Shown here one piece after another: positions 1 to 7,683 of a DNA stretch of 26,920 bases. The notes beneath the pieces were generated by a model, which saw only the letters and a list, made by a program, of their open reading frames with translations, did not search any database and was not told where the DNA came from. The translations under genes and the position numbers were made by a program. Positions within the stretch are counted from its first letter, which is position 1; the number at the start of each line of letters is the position of its first letter. This DNA comes from an uncultured Veillonella sp. (lineage in GTDB: Bacteria > Bacillota > Negativicutes > Veillonellales > Veillonellaceae): positions 1 to 26,920 of the forward strand of contig NZ_CALLVP010000057.1 of the NCBI RefSeq assembly GCF_938010505.1, written 5' to 3'.

Positions 1-392
1 TCGACTTTGAATTCGGTTCTGTTCGAATGGTTCCTGCCTTCCACGGCGCTGGCATTCCTGGCGGTCATGCCGCAGGATGTCTTGTAGACTTCTATGGCGA
101 CATTATTTACTTCGCTGGCGATACTGCACTCTTTAGTGATATGAAATTATTAAATCGCTTTGGCGAAATCGATTATGCACTTCTTCCTATCGGTGATAAT
201 TTCACGATGGGTGTTGAAGATGCAGCCCTTGCCGCTTCCTATATAAGAGCGCGCATTTCCATTCCAATCCACTACAAAACATGGCCTGTTATCGACCGTG
301 AACCAGGTGTATTCACAAGTTTAGTTGAAGGCAAATATAACCAAACAGCTCTCATTATCGATCCAGGCTCCTCTATCGAGCTTAATAGCTAA
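1..392 (+). CDS. UPF0173 family metal-dependent hydrolase, C-terminal part
   Basis: This is the C-terminal ~130 codons of a gene cut by the left window edge; the reading frame is open from base 3, so the ATG at 27 is internal. The visible part matches the second half of the metallo-beta-lactamase-fold UPF0173 family (YtkL-like). It has a late-fold GDTALFSDMK segment, in which the Asp would bridge the two metals. It also has the family-typical LLPIGDNFTMG stretch followed by an EDAA helix, and a late His in IPIHYKTWP that would be a metal ligand. Members are soluble cytoplasmic hydrolases of about 225-230 residues with poorly defined substrates. The N-terminal HxHxDH metal motif lies outside the window and could not be checked. 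A terminator follows 27 bases after the stop. Confidence 0.9.
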   Translation, partial: DFEFGSVRMVPAFHGAGIPGGHAAGCLVDFYGDIIYFAGDTALFSDMKLLNRFGEIDYALLPIGDNFTMGVEDAALAASYIRARISIPIHYKTWPVIDREPGVFTSLVEGKYNQTALIIDPGSSIELNS

Positions 393-413
393 CAGAAGAG
401 AATAAATATTACG

Positions 414-448
414 AAAAAAGACGCAATTCTAAAGAATTGCGTCTTTTT
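414..448. terminator. Bidirectional intrinsic terminator
   Basis: A perfect 10-bp stem (GACGCAATTC at 420-429, GAATTGCGTC at 434-443) has a 4-base loop. It is followed by T5 on the plus strand (444-448) and preceded by A6 (414-419), which reads as a T tract on the minus strand. It sits between two convergent genes, the plus-strand hydrolase and the minus-strand VWA gene, and can stop transcription from both sides. Confidence 0.9.
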
Positions 449-460
449 GTATATTCAGGT

Positions 461-2104
461 CTAAAACTCTTGATTTGCCATGGAAAAACCACCGCGGTTG
501 GCCATGCGTACAAACTCTTCAATATCTTGAGTTTCATCAACACCAACATAGCCGAGTTCACGAACCATGCCATATGGGTTATGCAAAGATAATTGTGGAT
601 TCTCGCCGGTCAGTACCCACAGCACTTTATAGCCCTTTGGCGCCTCTCGAAGTCGTTCTTCCCCTTTTCCGTCTGTAAAGTACACTAGTAAATCGACTCT
701 ATTTTGATTAGCTAATGTAAACACAGGTGCAAAAGCAGTAGCTCCACGCACATCTAGGCGAGGTTTTACATCTTTTACAGATTCCATCGTATAGGTACGG
801 CGTACTTCATTATCACATTCTACAACGGTAATACGATGGTTATAAGCATGCACGATTTGTAGCACTTGCTCTAAGGCATTTGTAAACTCCACATCAGTTA
901 TACTGCCACTCATGTCGAGAGCTACCCATACATTTGCCTTATGTTGACGTAATGTACCAGACAACTCCAAACGCTCAGGTTGACGACGATTACGACGCAT
1001 CGTCGTTTTTTTGTATCCACTCACTACCTTGCCCATTAGCTTTTTAAGGTAGAAATACCAAGGCAAGGCGCGACGTGTCTTTTGAAATGTATCAATAAGA
1101 CTTTTCACATAGCCTTCCATATCACCCTTTGAGGCTTCGTTGATATAGCGCTCCGTGATTTGGTCCATCGTATCTGTATCAATGGAATCAGATTCATCCC
1201 AAATATCATGGCTGGTTTGCGGATCAAACTCCATAGCAACCGCTGTATCTGCGTTATCGATAGGCACAAATAGGTCAGGCTTTTCTTTCATAACCTTATC
1301 AATAGCCTTCGCATAATACTCAATAGTACGGAAACGTTTTAAGAGTAAACCAAAACGTGCATTTACATTCGCAACCGTTACCGCATCACGGTCCACATGT
1401 TCAAGGTAATCATTTACGACCATGTCCATAGCCATATGGACTGCTGTTTTGTGAAAGCCTTGGCTCAGTGCTTTTACCCGCATCAAATGAGCAGAAATGA
1501 TATGAAGAACTTCACGCTTAATGCCGTCCTTCATCACATCTGGCGGTTGACGTAACAAGATAAAAGGATTTACGTATAGTACATATCCACCTTGTTTTAG
1601 GTTAATGCCAAAAGCACTGGTCATGTCAAAGCGAATGCGATGAGCCATTTGTAAATAGAAATAACCAAAAAATTGGTCCTCTTCAAGGAGTAAGCTATTC
1701 ACATCATGCAATATATTCCACAACCGTTGCTCATAGGCAGGCGTCATAACAGCTTGCTGCATGATGGCGAAATCTGTCCCCTCCACTTGTATGTCTTCAA
1801 GAGCACGCCCGATAGTACCAATATGGCTATCCGACATATTGTGGTTCATAAGGTCTGCCGCTATGCGTTCTGGCTGAACACTATGATGCTGCTCTTCATA
1901 GCTATCTACATAGACCTCATAGGTAGCATAGATTTGCGTATATAAAGCTTCTGCTTCACGATGAATGCGTTCTCGTTTCGCATGCCAACGATCAAGAGCC
2001 TCGATAGCCTCCGCATCATAAGAACCTGTCTTTTCCCAGCCATCGATATGTGTGAGTAAGTCTGACGCATCACGTATATCATCCTTATCTAAGTTTCGTT
2101 GCAT
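461..2104 (-). CDS. VWA domain protein with metallopeptidase-like N-terminal domain (DUF2201/COG3864 type)
   Basis: A 547-residue soluble protein. The N-terminal ~330 residues resemble the predicted metallopeptidase domain DUF2201_N; the C-terminal ~160 form a von Willebrand A fold. The VWA part has an intact MIDAS start, D397-M-S-G-S401, and a later FTDGKG loop. In the peptidase-like part the zinc motif expected as HExxH reads R197-E-V-L-H201, followed by H206 and the AMDMVVN segment (D227). The first zinc-binding His is therefore Arg, and the domain may be catalytically dead or altered. The start has an AGGAGGTG ribosome site. It is the last gene of the repeat protein-MoxR-VWA operon. MoxR ATPases commonly act with VWA partners as chaperone-like machines, so this is probably the partner of the upstream ATPase. 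The client is unknown. Confidence 0.88.
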   Translation of the reverse strand: MQRNLDKDDIRDASDLLTHIDGWEKTGSYDAEAIEALDRWHAKRERIHREAEALYTQIYATYEVYVDSYEEQHHSVQPERIAADLMNHNMSDSHIGTIGRALEDIQVEGTDFAIMQQAVMTPAYEQRLWNILHDVNSLLLEEDQFFGYFYLQMAHRIRFDMTSAFGINLKQGGYVLYVNPFILLRQPPDVMKDGIKREVLHIISAHLMRVKALSQGFHKTAVHMAMDMVVNDYLEHVDRDAVTVANVNARFGLLLKRFRTIEYYAKAIDKVMKEKPDLFVPIDNADTAVAMEFDPQTSHDIWDESDSIDTDTMDQITERYINEASKGDMEGYVKSLIDTFQKTRRALPWYFYLKKLMGKVVSGYKKTTMRRNRRQPERLELSGTLRQHKANVWVALDMSGSITDVEFTNALEQVLQIVHAYNHRITVVECDNEVRRTYTMESVKDVKPRLDVRGATAFAPVFTLANQNRVDLLVYFTDGKGEERLREAPKGYKVLWVLTGENPQLSLHNPYGMVRELGYVGVDETQDIEEFVRMANRGGFSMANQEF

Positions 2105-2241
2105 ATTTACACCTCCTTTTCTTTAAAAAACAGATTTAATTAATATCATATTCCATATATCAATTAGTCTCATAACTAATAATTTACTAAAATCGGTTAT
2201 CTATATAGACAGCTTCGATTCAGCTAACTACTGACATAGAA

Positions 2242-3342
2242 TTATTTTTGTGCTTCAAAGAAAGTATCTACAAAGAGGTCATCTTCAATAGCATAAGCGT
2301 AAACGCGCTCATAAGTGTTGCGTAGGTCTTTCATAACCGCTACACGCAAATCTCCTGGGTATAATGTTAGGAATTCCACAAAGTGATGAATTTCTTGGGC
2401 ATTACTATTGCGATTTAAACGATGCAACATATTTTTTGCCGCTACATATAGATGAGTCGGACTTTCACCTTTAACCTGTTCAGCCATAGACATAATAGCA
2501 CCTGGTTTTTGAACCGCCGCCAATACATCATCAAAGGTAATAAGAGGTTCTTGGTCAGACTCGATGAAATTGACGAAAGCCTCAGCAATGAGTTTGCCTA
2601 CGTTACCGCGGATAACATTCATAAATACGTCTCGGCTATAGCTTGTTCCCTCTTGGTTTTTATAAATCGTATATAGACCGGACACGCGTTCAAAGGAACG
2701 AGGTGTAGCATCGATATCGTCTTCGTGACGTTGATTTAAATATTCTGGATAAGAAGAAATGAATTCAATAACTTTTTCTTCAATACCTGCACCGATGGCC
2801 CAGTCAATCCATTGCATATAATCAGCATTCATGTAAAGCCATACGAAACGATTTTGTTGTGCCGGATCCATGTCAATCGTTTGGTAATCAAAGGAATCCT
2901 CAGGGTTCATAGCAGCGATAATGCGCACCTGATCACTTAAGGAGAAACCATTGATCTCACGGTTTAAGATAAGGTTCATCAACTCTTGTTGCACGGCATG
3001 TTCCGCACGGTTAATTTCATCGATAAACAGTAATACATGGCGGCCTTGGTCTACAGCTTGTGCCACATGTTCCAAAGTATGATGTACAGCGTATACCGTA
3101 GTTTTCACATTTCGTGTATTTCCATGACCATCTGTATGCGTCACCGTTTCTACTGTTGGCAAGCCTCCAATTTCACCTTCTTTTAACAGGTTACCATCGA
3201 TAGTAACGAGTTCCCAGTCGTGTACATCTGCCACACGCGCTGCGAGAGAGGTTTTACCAATACCAGTCTCACCGACGAGCAAGGGCACTTGATTAGCGGC
3301 AAGCACTAATTCAACACTTGCCATTGTATCTATAAAGTTCAT
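2242..3342 (-). CDS. MoxR-type AAA+ ATPase
   Basis: A 366-residue ATPase of the MoxR/dynein-related AAA+ class. Walker A is GETGIGKT (residues 24-31), Walker B is VLLFIDE (103-109) followed by INRAE, and the sensor-1 region is IIAAMNPED. After the core comes a helical lid and C-terminal region. MoxR proteins couple ATP hydrolysis to remodelling or metal insertion of partner proteins, usually together with a VWA protein encoded next door; here that is the gene 137 bases downstream. The start has a GGAG ribosome site 6 bases away and lies 12 bases after the stop (TAG) of the repeat-protein gene, so the two are co-transcribed. The 137-base gap before the VWA gene holds its ribosome site and no terminator that I can see. 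Confidence 0.93.
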   Translation of the reverse strand: MNFIDTMASVELVLAANQVPLLVGETGIGKTSLAARVADVHDWELVTIDGNLLKEGEIGGLPTVETVTHTDGHGNTRNVKTTVYAVHHTLEHVAQAVDQGRHVLLFIDEINRAEHAVQQELMNLILNREINGFSLSDQVRIIAAMNPEDSFDYQTIDMDPAQQNRFVWLYMNADYMQWIDWAIGAGIEEKVIEFISSYPEYLNQRHEDDIDATPRSFERVSGLYTIYKNQEGTSYSRDVFMNVIRGNVGKLIAEAFVNFIESDQEPLITFDDVLAAVQKPGAIMSMAEQVKGESPTHLYVAAKNMLHRLNRNSNAQEIHHFVEFLTLYPGDLRVAVMKDLRNTYERVYAYAIEDDLFVDTFFEAQK

Positions 3343-3354
3343 TGTATCTCCGTC

Positions 3355-4161
3355 CTAATATTTCAAATATTCACTAACTGCAATTTTCTTAACAGTTCTA
3401 GTTCCGTAAGCATCAATCAGTGACAATATATCGATAGGCCATTTGGATTGACGTCCACCAATAGCTTTATTGTTGATTAACTCACGTACATAGTCTTCAT
3501 CAATGATATCACTAGCAACGGCATTCATGATGATGGCTTTGATTTCATCTACCGTAACGCTCAATGTATTAGGTATATAACCTACGATAGCCGCACTTAC
3601 CTTAAACAGATGCAACGCCAAGTCCTTTGTGAGATTTGTAATTTGACGCATTGCTTGTGGATCTTGCTTTACTGCTGCTTCTAGAACAGCTACGCTAGGC
3701 TCATCAATGTAGCGCAAGGCTAAGTAACTCCCTTGCACGGCTTGTAACTGCACAGCCTCACTTGGGGCCTTGATATATTGTAAGGCATCATAATTCGCCT
3801 TCACCGCTTCTAATTGCAATTCTTCAGATGGGTTCTCAATATAGCGAATAGCCCAGCCTGATTGAGCTAACGCACTTTGAATCAATGCGTCAGACGGATT
3901 GTTGATATATTCTAAAACCGCCCAGTCCTTTTCTACCAAAGTGCTTAATAATTCATCACTAGGATGCTCTACGAACTGTATGGCCCGTGGTGCTTGTGAA
4001 AGCGCCGTTTCAATTACCTTTTGAGTTGGTTCTTTGATATATTGTAGCAACATACCGTTTTGAGCTACGCAGGTTAGCTGCATTGCTTCCGTGGGATTTG
4101 GAATATTACGGATTCCATGTGGGTTATTGGTCAATGCCGTTATGTATTGTTCCTCTGTCAT
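3355..4161 (-). CDS. Protein of eight 22-residue helical repeats (DUF4116-like)
   Basis: I do not recognise a characterised homologue. The protein is built from eight consecutive units of exactly 22 residues (about bases 3589-4116), pattern A-[IL]-x-[YF]-[IV]-x-x-P-[ST]-x-x-[LV]-x-x-x-A-[VL]. Examples are the units beginning AIRYIENPSEEL, ALQYIKAPSEAV and ALRYIDEPSVAV. It resembles the DUF4116 type of short helical repeat, which would stack into a solenoid for protein binding. About 80 non-repeat residues follow. There is no signal peptide or membrane segment. I place the start at 4161 because AAGG lies 5 bases upstream of that ATG. An in-frame ATG at 4173 would add MKVI but has no ribosome site. 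It heads the MoxR-VWA operon and is a plausible adaptor or substrate receptor for it (inference). Confidence 0.8.
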   Translation of the reverse strand: MTEEQYITALTNNPHGIRNIPNPTEAMQLTCVAQNGMLLQYIKEPTQKVIETALSQAPRAIQFVEHPSDELLSTLVEKDWAVLEYINNPSDALIQSALAQSGWAIRYIENPSEELQLEAVKANYDALQYIKAPSEAVQLQAVQGSYLALRYIDEPSVAVLEAAVKQDPQAMRQITNLTKDLALHLFKVSAAIVGYIPNTLSVTVDEIKAIIMNAVASDIIDEDYVRELINNKAIGGRQSKWPIDILSLIDAYGTRTVKKIAVSEYLKY

Positions 4162-4181
4162 AATAACCTTCATTTCTATAT

Positions 4182-4208
4182 AAAAAGGCCATACGAATAC
4201 GTATGGCC
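4182..4208 (-). terminator. Intrinsic terminator of the pfkB-ktrB-ktrA operon
   Basis: A perfect 9-bp stem (GGCCATACG 4187-4195, CGTATGGCC 4200-4208) with an AATA loop, followed on the minus strand by TTTTT (complement of 4182-4186). It ends the ktr operon but lies only 21 bases before the next gene's start. Confidence 0.85.
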
Positions 4209-4227
4209 TATACTGAATTCTATTCTT

Positions 4228-4233
4228 ATTATA
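4228..4233 (-). promoter_or_regulatory. Putative -10 element for the repeat protein-MoxR-VWA operon
   Basis: TATAAT on the minus strand, within an AT-rich stretch just downstream of the ktrA stop. No good -35 lies 16-18 bases upstream. Transcription from here would start near 4221, upstream of the terminator hairpin at 4187-4208, so that hairpin would lie in the new transcript's leader. Confidence 0.4.
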
Positions 4234-4274
4234 TCATAATTTTTCGATATGGTTATATTTCTTTCGTATATTCA

Positions 4275-4925
4275 CTACATCGTTAATGCATCTAAATCAG
4301 AATTATTCCCAATGACTAATAATTTATCATCTTCACCGAGAATGGTAATTGGGTTTGGTGGAACTTCTAAATCTTCACCGCGTCTTATGCCTACTGCATT
4401 AAGATTATATTTCTCACGCAAATTAGAATCCTTTAAGTTAGACCCCACCAAAAATGTTGGCACTTTAATTTCTATGAGACTAATATTTTTAGATAGTTGT
4501 AAATAATCCATCACATGGTCTCTAGTTAAAAACTGTACAAGGCGTAATGCCATATCGTATTCAGGGTAAATCACTTGATCTACACCTATTTTATGAAGCA
4601 TTTTGCCTTGTATATTGTTTTCAGCCTTGGCCACAATTTTAGGTGCATCTAATTCTTTAAGAAGCATAGCTGTCATTAAATTAGCTTGAAGATTTCCACC
4701 TATAGCCACAATAACCATATCAAACTGGCTTAGGGCCAATGCCTTGATTGCTTCTTCGTCGGTTGTATCTGCAACTATAGCGTGTGTTACAAAAGGTGAT
4801 ATTTTCTGTACAACTTCAGGATCAATATCTACACCTAATACTTCATGATTCATAGATGCTAACATCTTAGCAATAGTGCCACCAAATTGACCAAGACCTA
4901 TAACTGCTATCGTTTTATGTTTCAT
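4275..4925 (-). CDS. ktrA: KtrA-type potassium channel regulatory subunit (RCK domain)
   Basis: A 216-residue cytoplasmic protein. The N-terminal RCK/TrkA-N Rossmann domain has GLGQFG (residues 11-16) and the acidic D35/D37 in VLGVDIDPE at the end of beta-2, which fits nucleotide binding. From about residue 135 there is a TrkA-C domain (IKVPTFLVGSNLKDSNLREKYN, ending in EDDKLLVIG). This single-RCK, ~220-residue form is typical of KtrA/KtrC rather than the double-length TrkA. KtrA forms an octameric ring gating KtrB in response to ATP/ADP. It is the last gene of its operon, 34 bases after ktrB, with an AGAGG ribosome site. Confidence 0.95.
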   Translation of the reverse strand: MKHKTIAVIGLGQFGGTIAKMLASMNHEVLGVDIDPEVVQKISPFVTHAIVADTTDEEAIKALALSQFDMVIVAIGGNLQANLMTAMLLKELDAPKIVAKAENNIQGKMLHKIGVDQVIYPEYDMALRLVQFLTRDHVMDYLQLSKNISLIEIKVPTFLVGSNLKDSNLREKYNLNAVGIRRGEDLEVPPNPITILGEDDKLLVIGNNSDLDALTM

Positions 4926-4959
4926 ATATTACCTCTTGTGTATTTACTCAAATCACTCT

Positions 4960-6348
4960 TTATAACAATACATTTTCTTCTGCATAGCTAATGGGTTTAG
5001 TAGGTGCTGTTTTTAGAGCCCAGGTGCCAATAACAGTCATAACCCCTACACGTCCCGTAAACATGACAAGCATCAACACCCATTTACTACTTTCAGATAA
5101 ATCAGGTGTAATACCCGTTGTAAGACCTACGGTCCCAAAGGCAGAGGTTACCTCAAAAAGTAGTCGAATAAAGTCATATGGCTCATCCCAAGCCAAATAG
5201 CAAGTAGCCAGTAAAACAAGAAGGATAGATAAAAAGATTATCCCATTTGCCTTAAGTACAGTAACCAACGAAATACGACGTTCAAAAACCTCTGTATCAG
5301 GACGGTTATTAAATAATGTACGCGATGCTAGAAAAGCGACGGCAATAGTACTAATTTTAACACCGCCTCCTGTGGAGTTAGGACCGGCCCCAATAAACAT
5401 AAAAATAATGGTAATAAATAAAGTAATTGGATGTAAAGCATTATAATCTACAGTTGCAATACCCGCTGTACGAGGTGTAATCGATTGAAACAGAGATGCC
5501 ATGACCTTGTTCCATATAGGTAAAGGGCCAAACGTTTTGGGATTCCCCCACTCAACCCCCAAGAAAATAATAGTTCCTAAAAGGATGAGCGCCGTTGTAC
5601 CAACTAACATTATTTTTGTATGTAGTTTTAAATCTACAAATCGTCTTAACTTGCGATGCGACCAAATATCAAAAGTTGCGAGATAACCAAAACCACCTAT
5701 TACAATAAGGGCCATTGTATTTATATTAAATAATACATCGCCCACCATAGCATAAGGTAAATCATTATCAAAGAATATAAATCCTGCATTACAAAAGCTG
5801 GAAATAGATTGCATAATCCCCGTATATAAAGCAGCATCACCAATATAGGGATATAGCTGAATAGTATAGATAATACCACCAATTATTTCGACACAAAATG
5901 TATAAATGGTTAGCTTCTTTGTAATGTGTAGAAGCCCTTTCATGCCATCTTGCCCTACATCCTCTGACAAAAGCACGCGATTTTTTAGACCGACGCGTCG
6001 CCCTAAGACTAGAGCAATAATAGTGGTAAAAGAAACAATCCCCAAACCACCTAATTGAATAAGAATTACCATGACGATTTTGCCAAACAAGGACCAATGA
6101 TGATAGGTATCTACTGTAGACAATCCTGTTACAGAAACACAAGATACTGCGGTAAAAGCTGCATCTACAAGCGTTGTACTATGGCCTTGAGCATTTGATA
6201 TGGGCAACATGAGTAATATCGTCCCTATGGTCATAGCAGCCAAAAAGCTAAGGGCTAATAGGCGATAAGGATTTTGTTGCATATATTGCTGAACTTGATT
6301 TTTTGAAGTATTTTGCCACATAACCTTATTCCCAACCTGTAAGTTCAT
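4960..6348 (-). CDS. ktrB: KtrB/TrkH-type potassium uptake membrane subunit
   Basis: An integral membrane protein of up to 462 residues with the four membrane-pore-membrane repeats of the Trk/Ktr/HKT superfamily. Pore-loop signatures are visible: VSCVSVTGLSTVD, SSFCNAGF, ITPRTAGIATVD and TSAFGTVGLTTGITPD. The third repeat is followed by GPNSTGGGVK, near the flexible gating segment. The length fits KtrB. It imports K+ coupled to Na+ or the membrane potential with KtrA, encoded next. The start is uncertain. The ATG at 6348 overlaps the kinase gene by 23 bases and has no ribosome site. The ATG at 6321 lies 4 bases after the kinase stop and would allow coupled re-initiation; it would remove nine residues. 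Confidence 0.95.
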   Translation of the reverse strand: MNLQVGNKVMWQNTSKNQVQQYMQQNPYRLLALSFLAAMTIGTILLMLPISNAQGHSTTLVDAAFTAVSCVSVTGLSTVDTYHHWSLFGKIVMVILIQLGGLGIVSFTTIIALVLGRRVGLKNRVLLSEDVGQDGMKGLLHITKKLTIYTFCVEIIGGIIYTIQLYPYIGDAALYTGIMQSISSFCNAGFIFFDNDLPYAMVGDVLFNINTMALIVIGGFGYLATFDIWSHRKLRRFVDLKLHTKIMLVGTTALILLGTIIFLGVEWGNPKTFGPLPIWNKVMASLFQSITPRTAGIATVDYNALHPITLFITIIFMFIGAGPNSTGGGVKISTIAVAFLASRTLFNNRPDTEVFERRISLVTVLKANGIIFLSILLVLLATCYLAWDEPYDFIRLLFEVTSAFGTVGLTTGITPDLSESSKWVLMLVMFTGRVGVMTVIGTWALKTAPTKPISYAEENVLL

Positions 6349-7348
6349 GCACGACTTTTAGAATTGGTAGCGGACTACGCCCTCCAATGCCTTGTGTATT
6401 TAAAGAAGCTACCGCAGATGCAAAAATAGCGGCCTTCTCTAAATCGGAGTGCGCACAATGTTTGAGCACATCTACAGCATTTATATATGTACTATCTGGC
6501 TTAATAATAAAAGTATTTTCTTGTCCATTCATATAATGAATTGTGTTTACTAAATTAGCTAAAAAAGCACCATGGAAGCTATCCCCAGCCCCCGTAGTAT
6601 CTACAATACTTTTTTGCGGGAATGGCTCACAACGATACGCTGTACCATCTGGCCATACGAAATAGCTACCATTAGCACCATCCGTAATACCTGCAATTAA
6701 AGCACCACGGTCATGAATGATACGACAAGCTTTTTCTAAATCAGTAGTACCCGTATACTTCTCAGCATAATCACGGGCAACGATAACGATATGACTATCT
6801 TCAGTGATTGATTTCATTCCTTCATCGTAGCGCTGAGCACCACCATCTAAAGAAATGATAGTACCTACCTCTTTTGCAATGGTCATAGCAGAGCGCATGA
6901 GTTGGCGATGTCGACCATTAATATGCAAAATATAGGCAGTTTTTATCAGCTGTTTATGAGCATCTAAAAACTTAGGCTCAGTTGCAGTAGATCGTTCAAA
7001 AAACACAGCCCGCTCCCCCGTACTATGCTTTACAAGAATTGTAGCAACGCCACTCTTTTCCCCCTTTTCAATTTGGATAGCATCGGTATTAACATTATAT
7101 TTTTTGAAGTCATCTAAAATATGACGCCCCACCATATCGTCACCGATACTATCAATCATGGCCGTACGTGCACCATATTTACCTGCAACGGCTAATGCTG
7201 TAGCTACAGGTCCACCACCATCGGTAGTAGAAGATATAACTTGTTGTACCTCACGTCCCGTTGGGTAATGATCCACAACGATGAAGCGGTCTAATGTGCT
7301 AGCCCCGATACCTACAATATCTATTTTTTTTTGAGGAAATGTACTCAT
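6326..7348 (-). CDS. PfkB/ribokinase-family sugar kinase
   Basis: A 340-residue cytoplasmic kinase. The N-terminal region has the family's GGGPVATALAVAGKYG signature, and the second PfkB signature DTTGAGDSFHGAF lies near residue 250. In that signature the second Asp is the catalytic base and GAGD forms the anion hole. Such enzymes phosphorylate a sugar or nucleoside hydroxyl with ATP. The substrate cannot be read from the sequence. The start has an AGGAGG ribosome site. It is the first gene of the operon with ktrB and ktrA, overlapping ktrB or lying 4 bases from it depending on the ktrB start. I see no biochemical reason for the pairing. An unusual insertion (NTIHYMNGQENTFIIKPDS) lies after the catalytic motif. 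Confidence 0.92.
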   Translation of the reverse strand: MSTFPQKKIDIVGIGASTLDRFIVVDHYPTGREVQQVISSTTDGGGPVATALAVAGKYGARTAMIDSIGDDMVGRHILDDFKKYNVNTDAIQIEKGEKSGVATILVKHSTGERAVFFERSTATEPKFLDAHKQLIKTAYILHINGRHRQLMRSAMTIAKEVGTIISLDGGAQRYDEGMKSITEDSHIVIVARDYAEKYTGTTDLEKACRIIHDRGALIAGITDGANGSYFVWPDGTAYRCEPFPQKSIVDTTGAGDSFHGAFLANLVNTIHYMNGQENTFIIKPDSTYINAVDVLKHCAHSDLEKAAIFASAVASLNTQGIGGRSPLPILKVVHELTGWE

Positions 7349-7465
7349 ACTAACCTCCTAAGCCTTTTATTAGCTATACAAGCAATATCACTTCACATCT
7401 TATAGATTCACTATCTTACTTATTGATTTATGACTTTAACAATAATTATTTTTTGTCCTTATAGA

Positions 7466-7493
7466 CTTATACATTGATTCTTATACATTGATT
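7466..7493. repeat. Tandem 14-bp direct repeat upstream of pfkB
   Basis: Two perfect head-to-tail copies of CTTATACATTGATT (7466-7479 and 7480-7493). They lie about 120-150 bases upstream of the PfkB kinase start. They could be an operator or a simple duplication; no function is shown. Confidence 0.7.
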
Positions 7494-7549
7494 GTTTTAC
7501 TTTTTAAAGTCATTTAAGTCTTATACCTACAGAATACCTTTCGCTTTAT

Positions 7550-7581
7550 AAAAAGTAAACCCCAGACGCTCGTCTGGGGTT
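7550..7581 (-). terminator. Intrinsic terminator of the receptor-exbBD-tonB-hutW operon
   Basis: A strong GC-rich stem, AACCCCAGACG (7558-7568) pairing with CGTCTGGGGTT (7571-7581), effectively with a tetraloop. On the minus strand it is followed by a TTTACTTTTT tract. It lies about 100 bases after the hutW stop and is the first convincing terminator downstream of the receptor gene. Confidence 0.85.
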
Positions 7582-7683
7582 ACTCTGTACTACAAGTAGT
7601 ACGTATATGTCACGTAATATGCCTTGTTTATTATATGTTGGTTATTGGGAGAGGTTGTTAGAATTGAGGTGTAACATAACAGT

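Larger units (their letters stand above)
7349..7683. other. Intergenic region between the hutW end and the pfkB promoter side
   Basis: A 335-base AT-rich stretch without a credible gene. It contains the pfkB ribosome site, a tandem 14-bp duplication (7466-7493), the hutW terminator (7550-7581) and a small perfect inverted repeat, GTACTAC/GTAGTAC (7587-7602, 2-base loop). Any pfkB promoter must lie here on the minus strand. I see only weak candidates, such as TTGTTA followed 18 bases later by TAAGAT. Confidence 0.6.

Noticed and set aside
5837..6142. 101-codon minus-strand frame inside ktrB
   Set aside because: It is an out-of-frame shadow within the KtrB membrane-pore repeats, with no ribosome site or domain.
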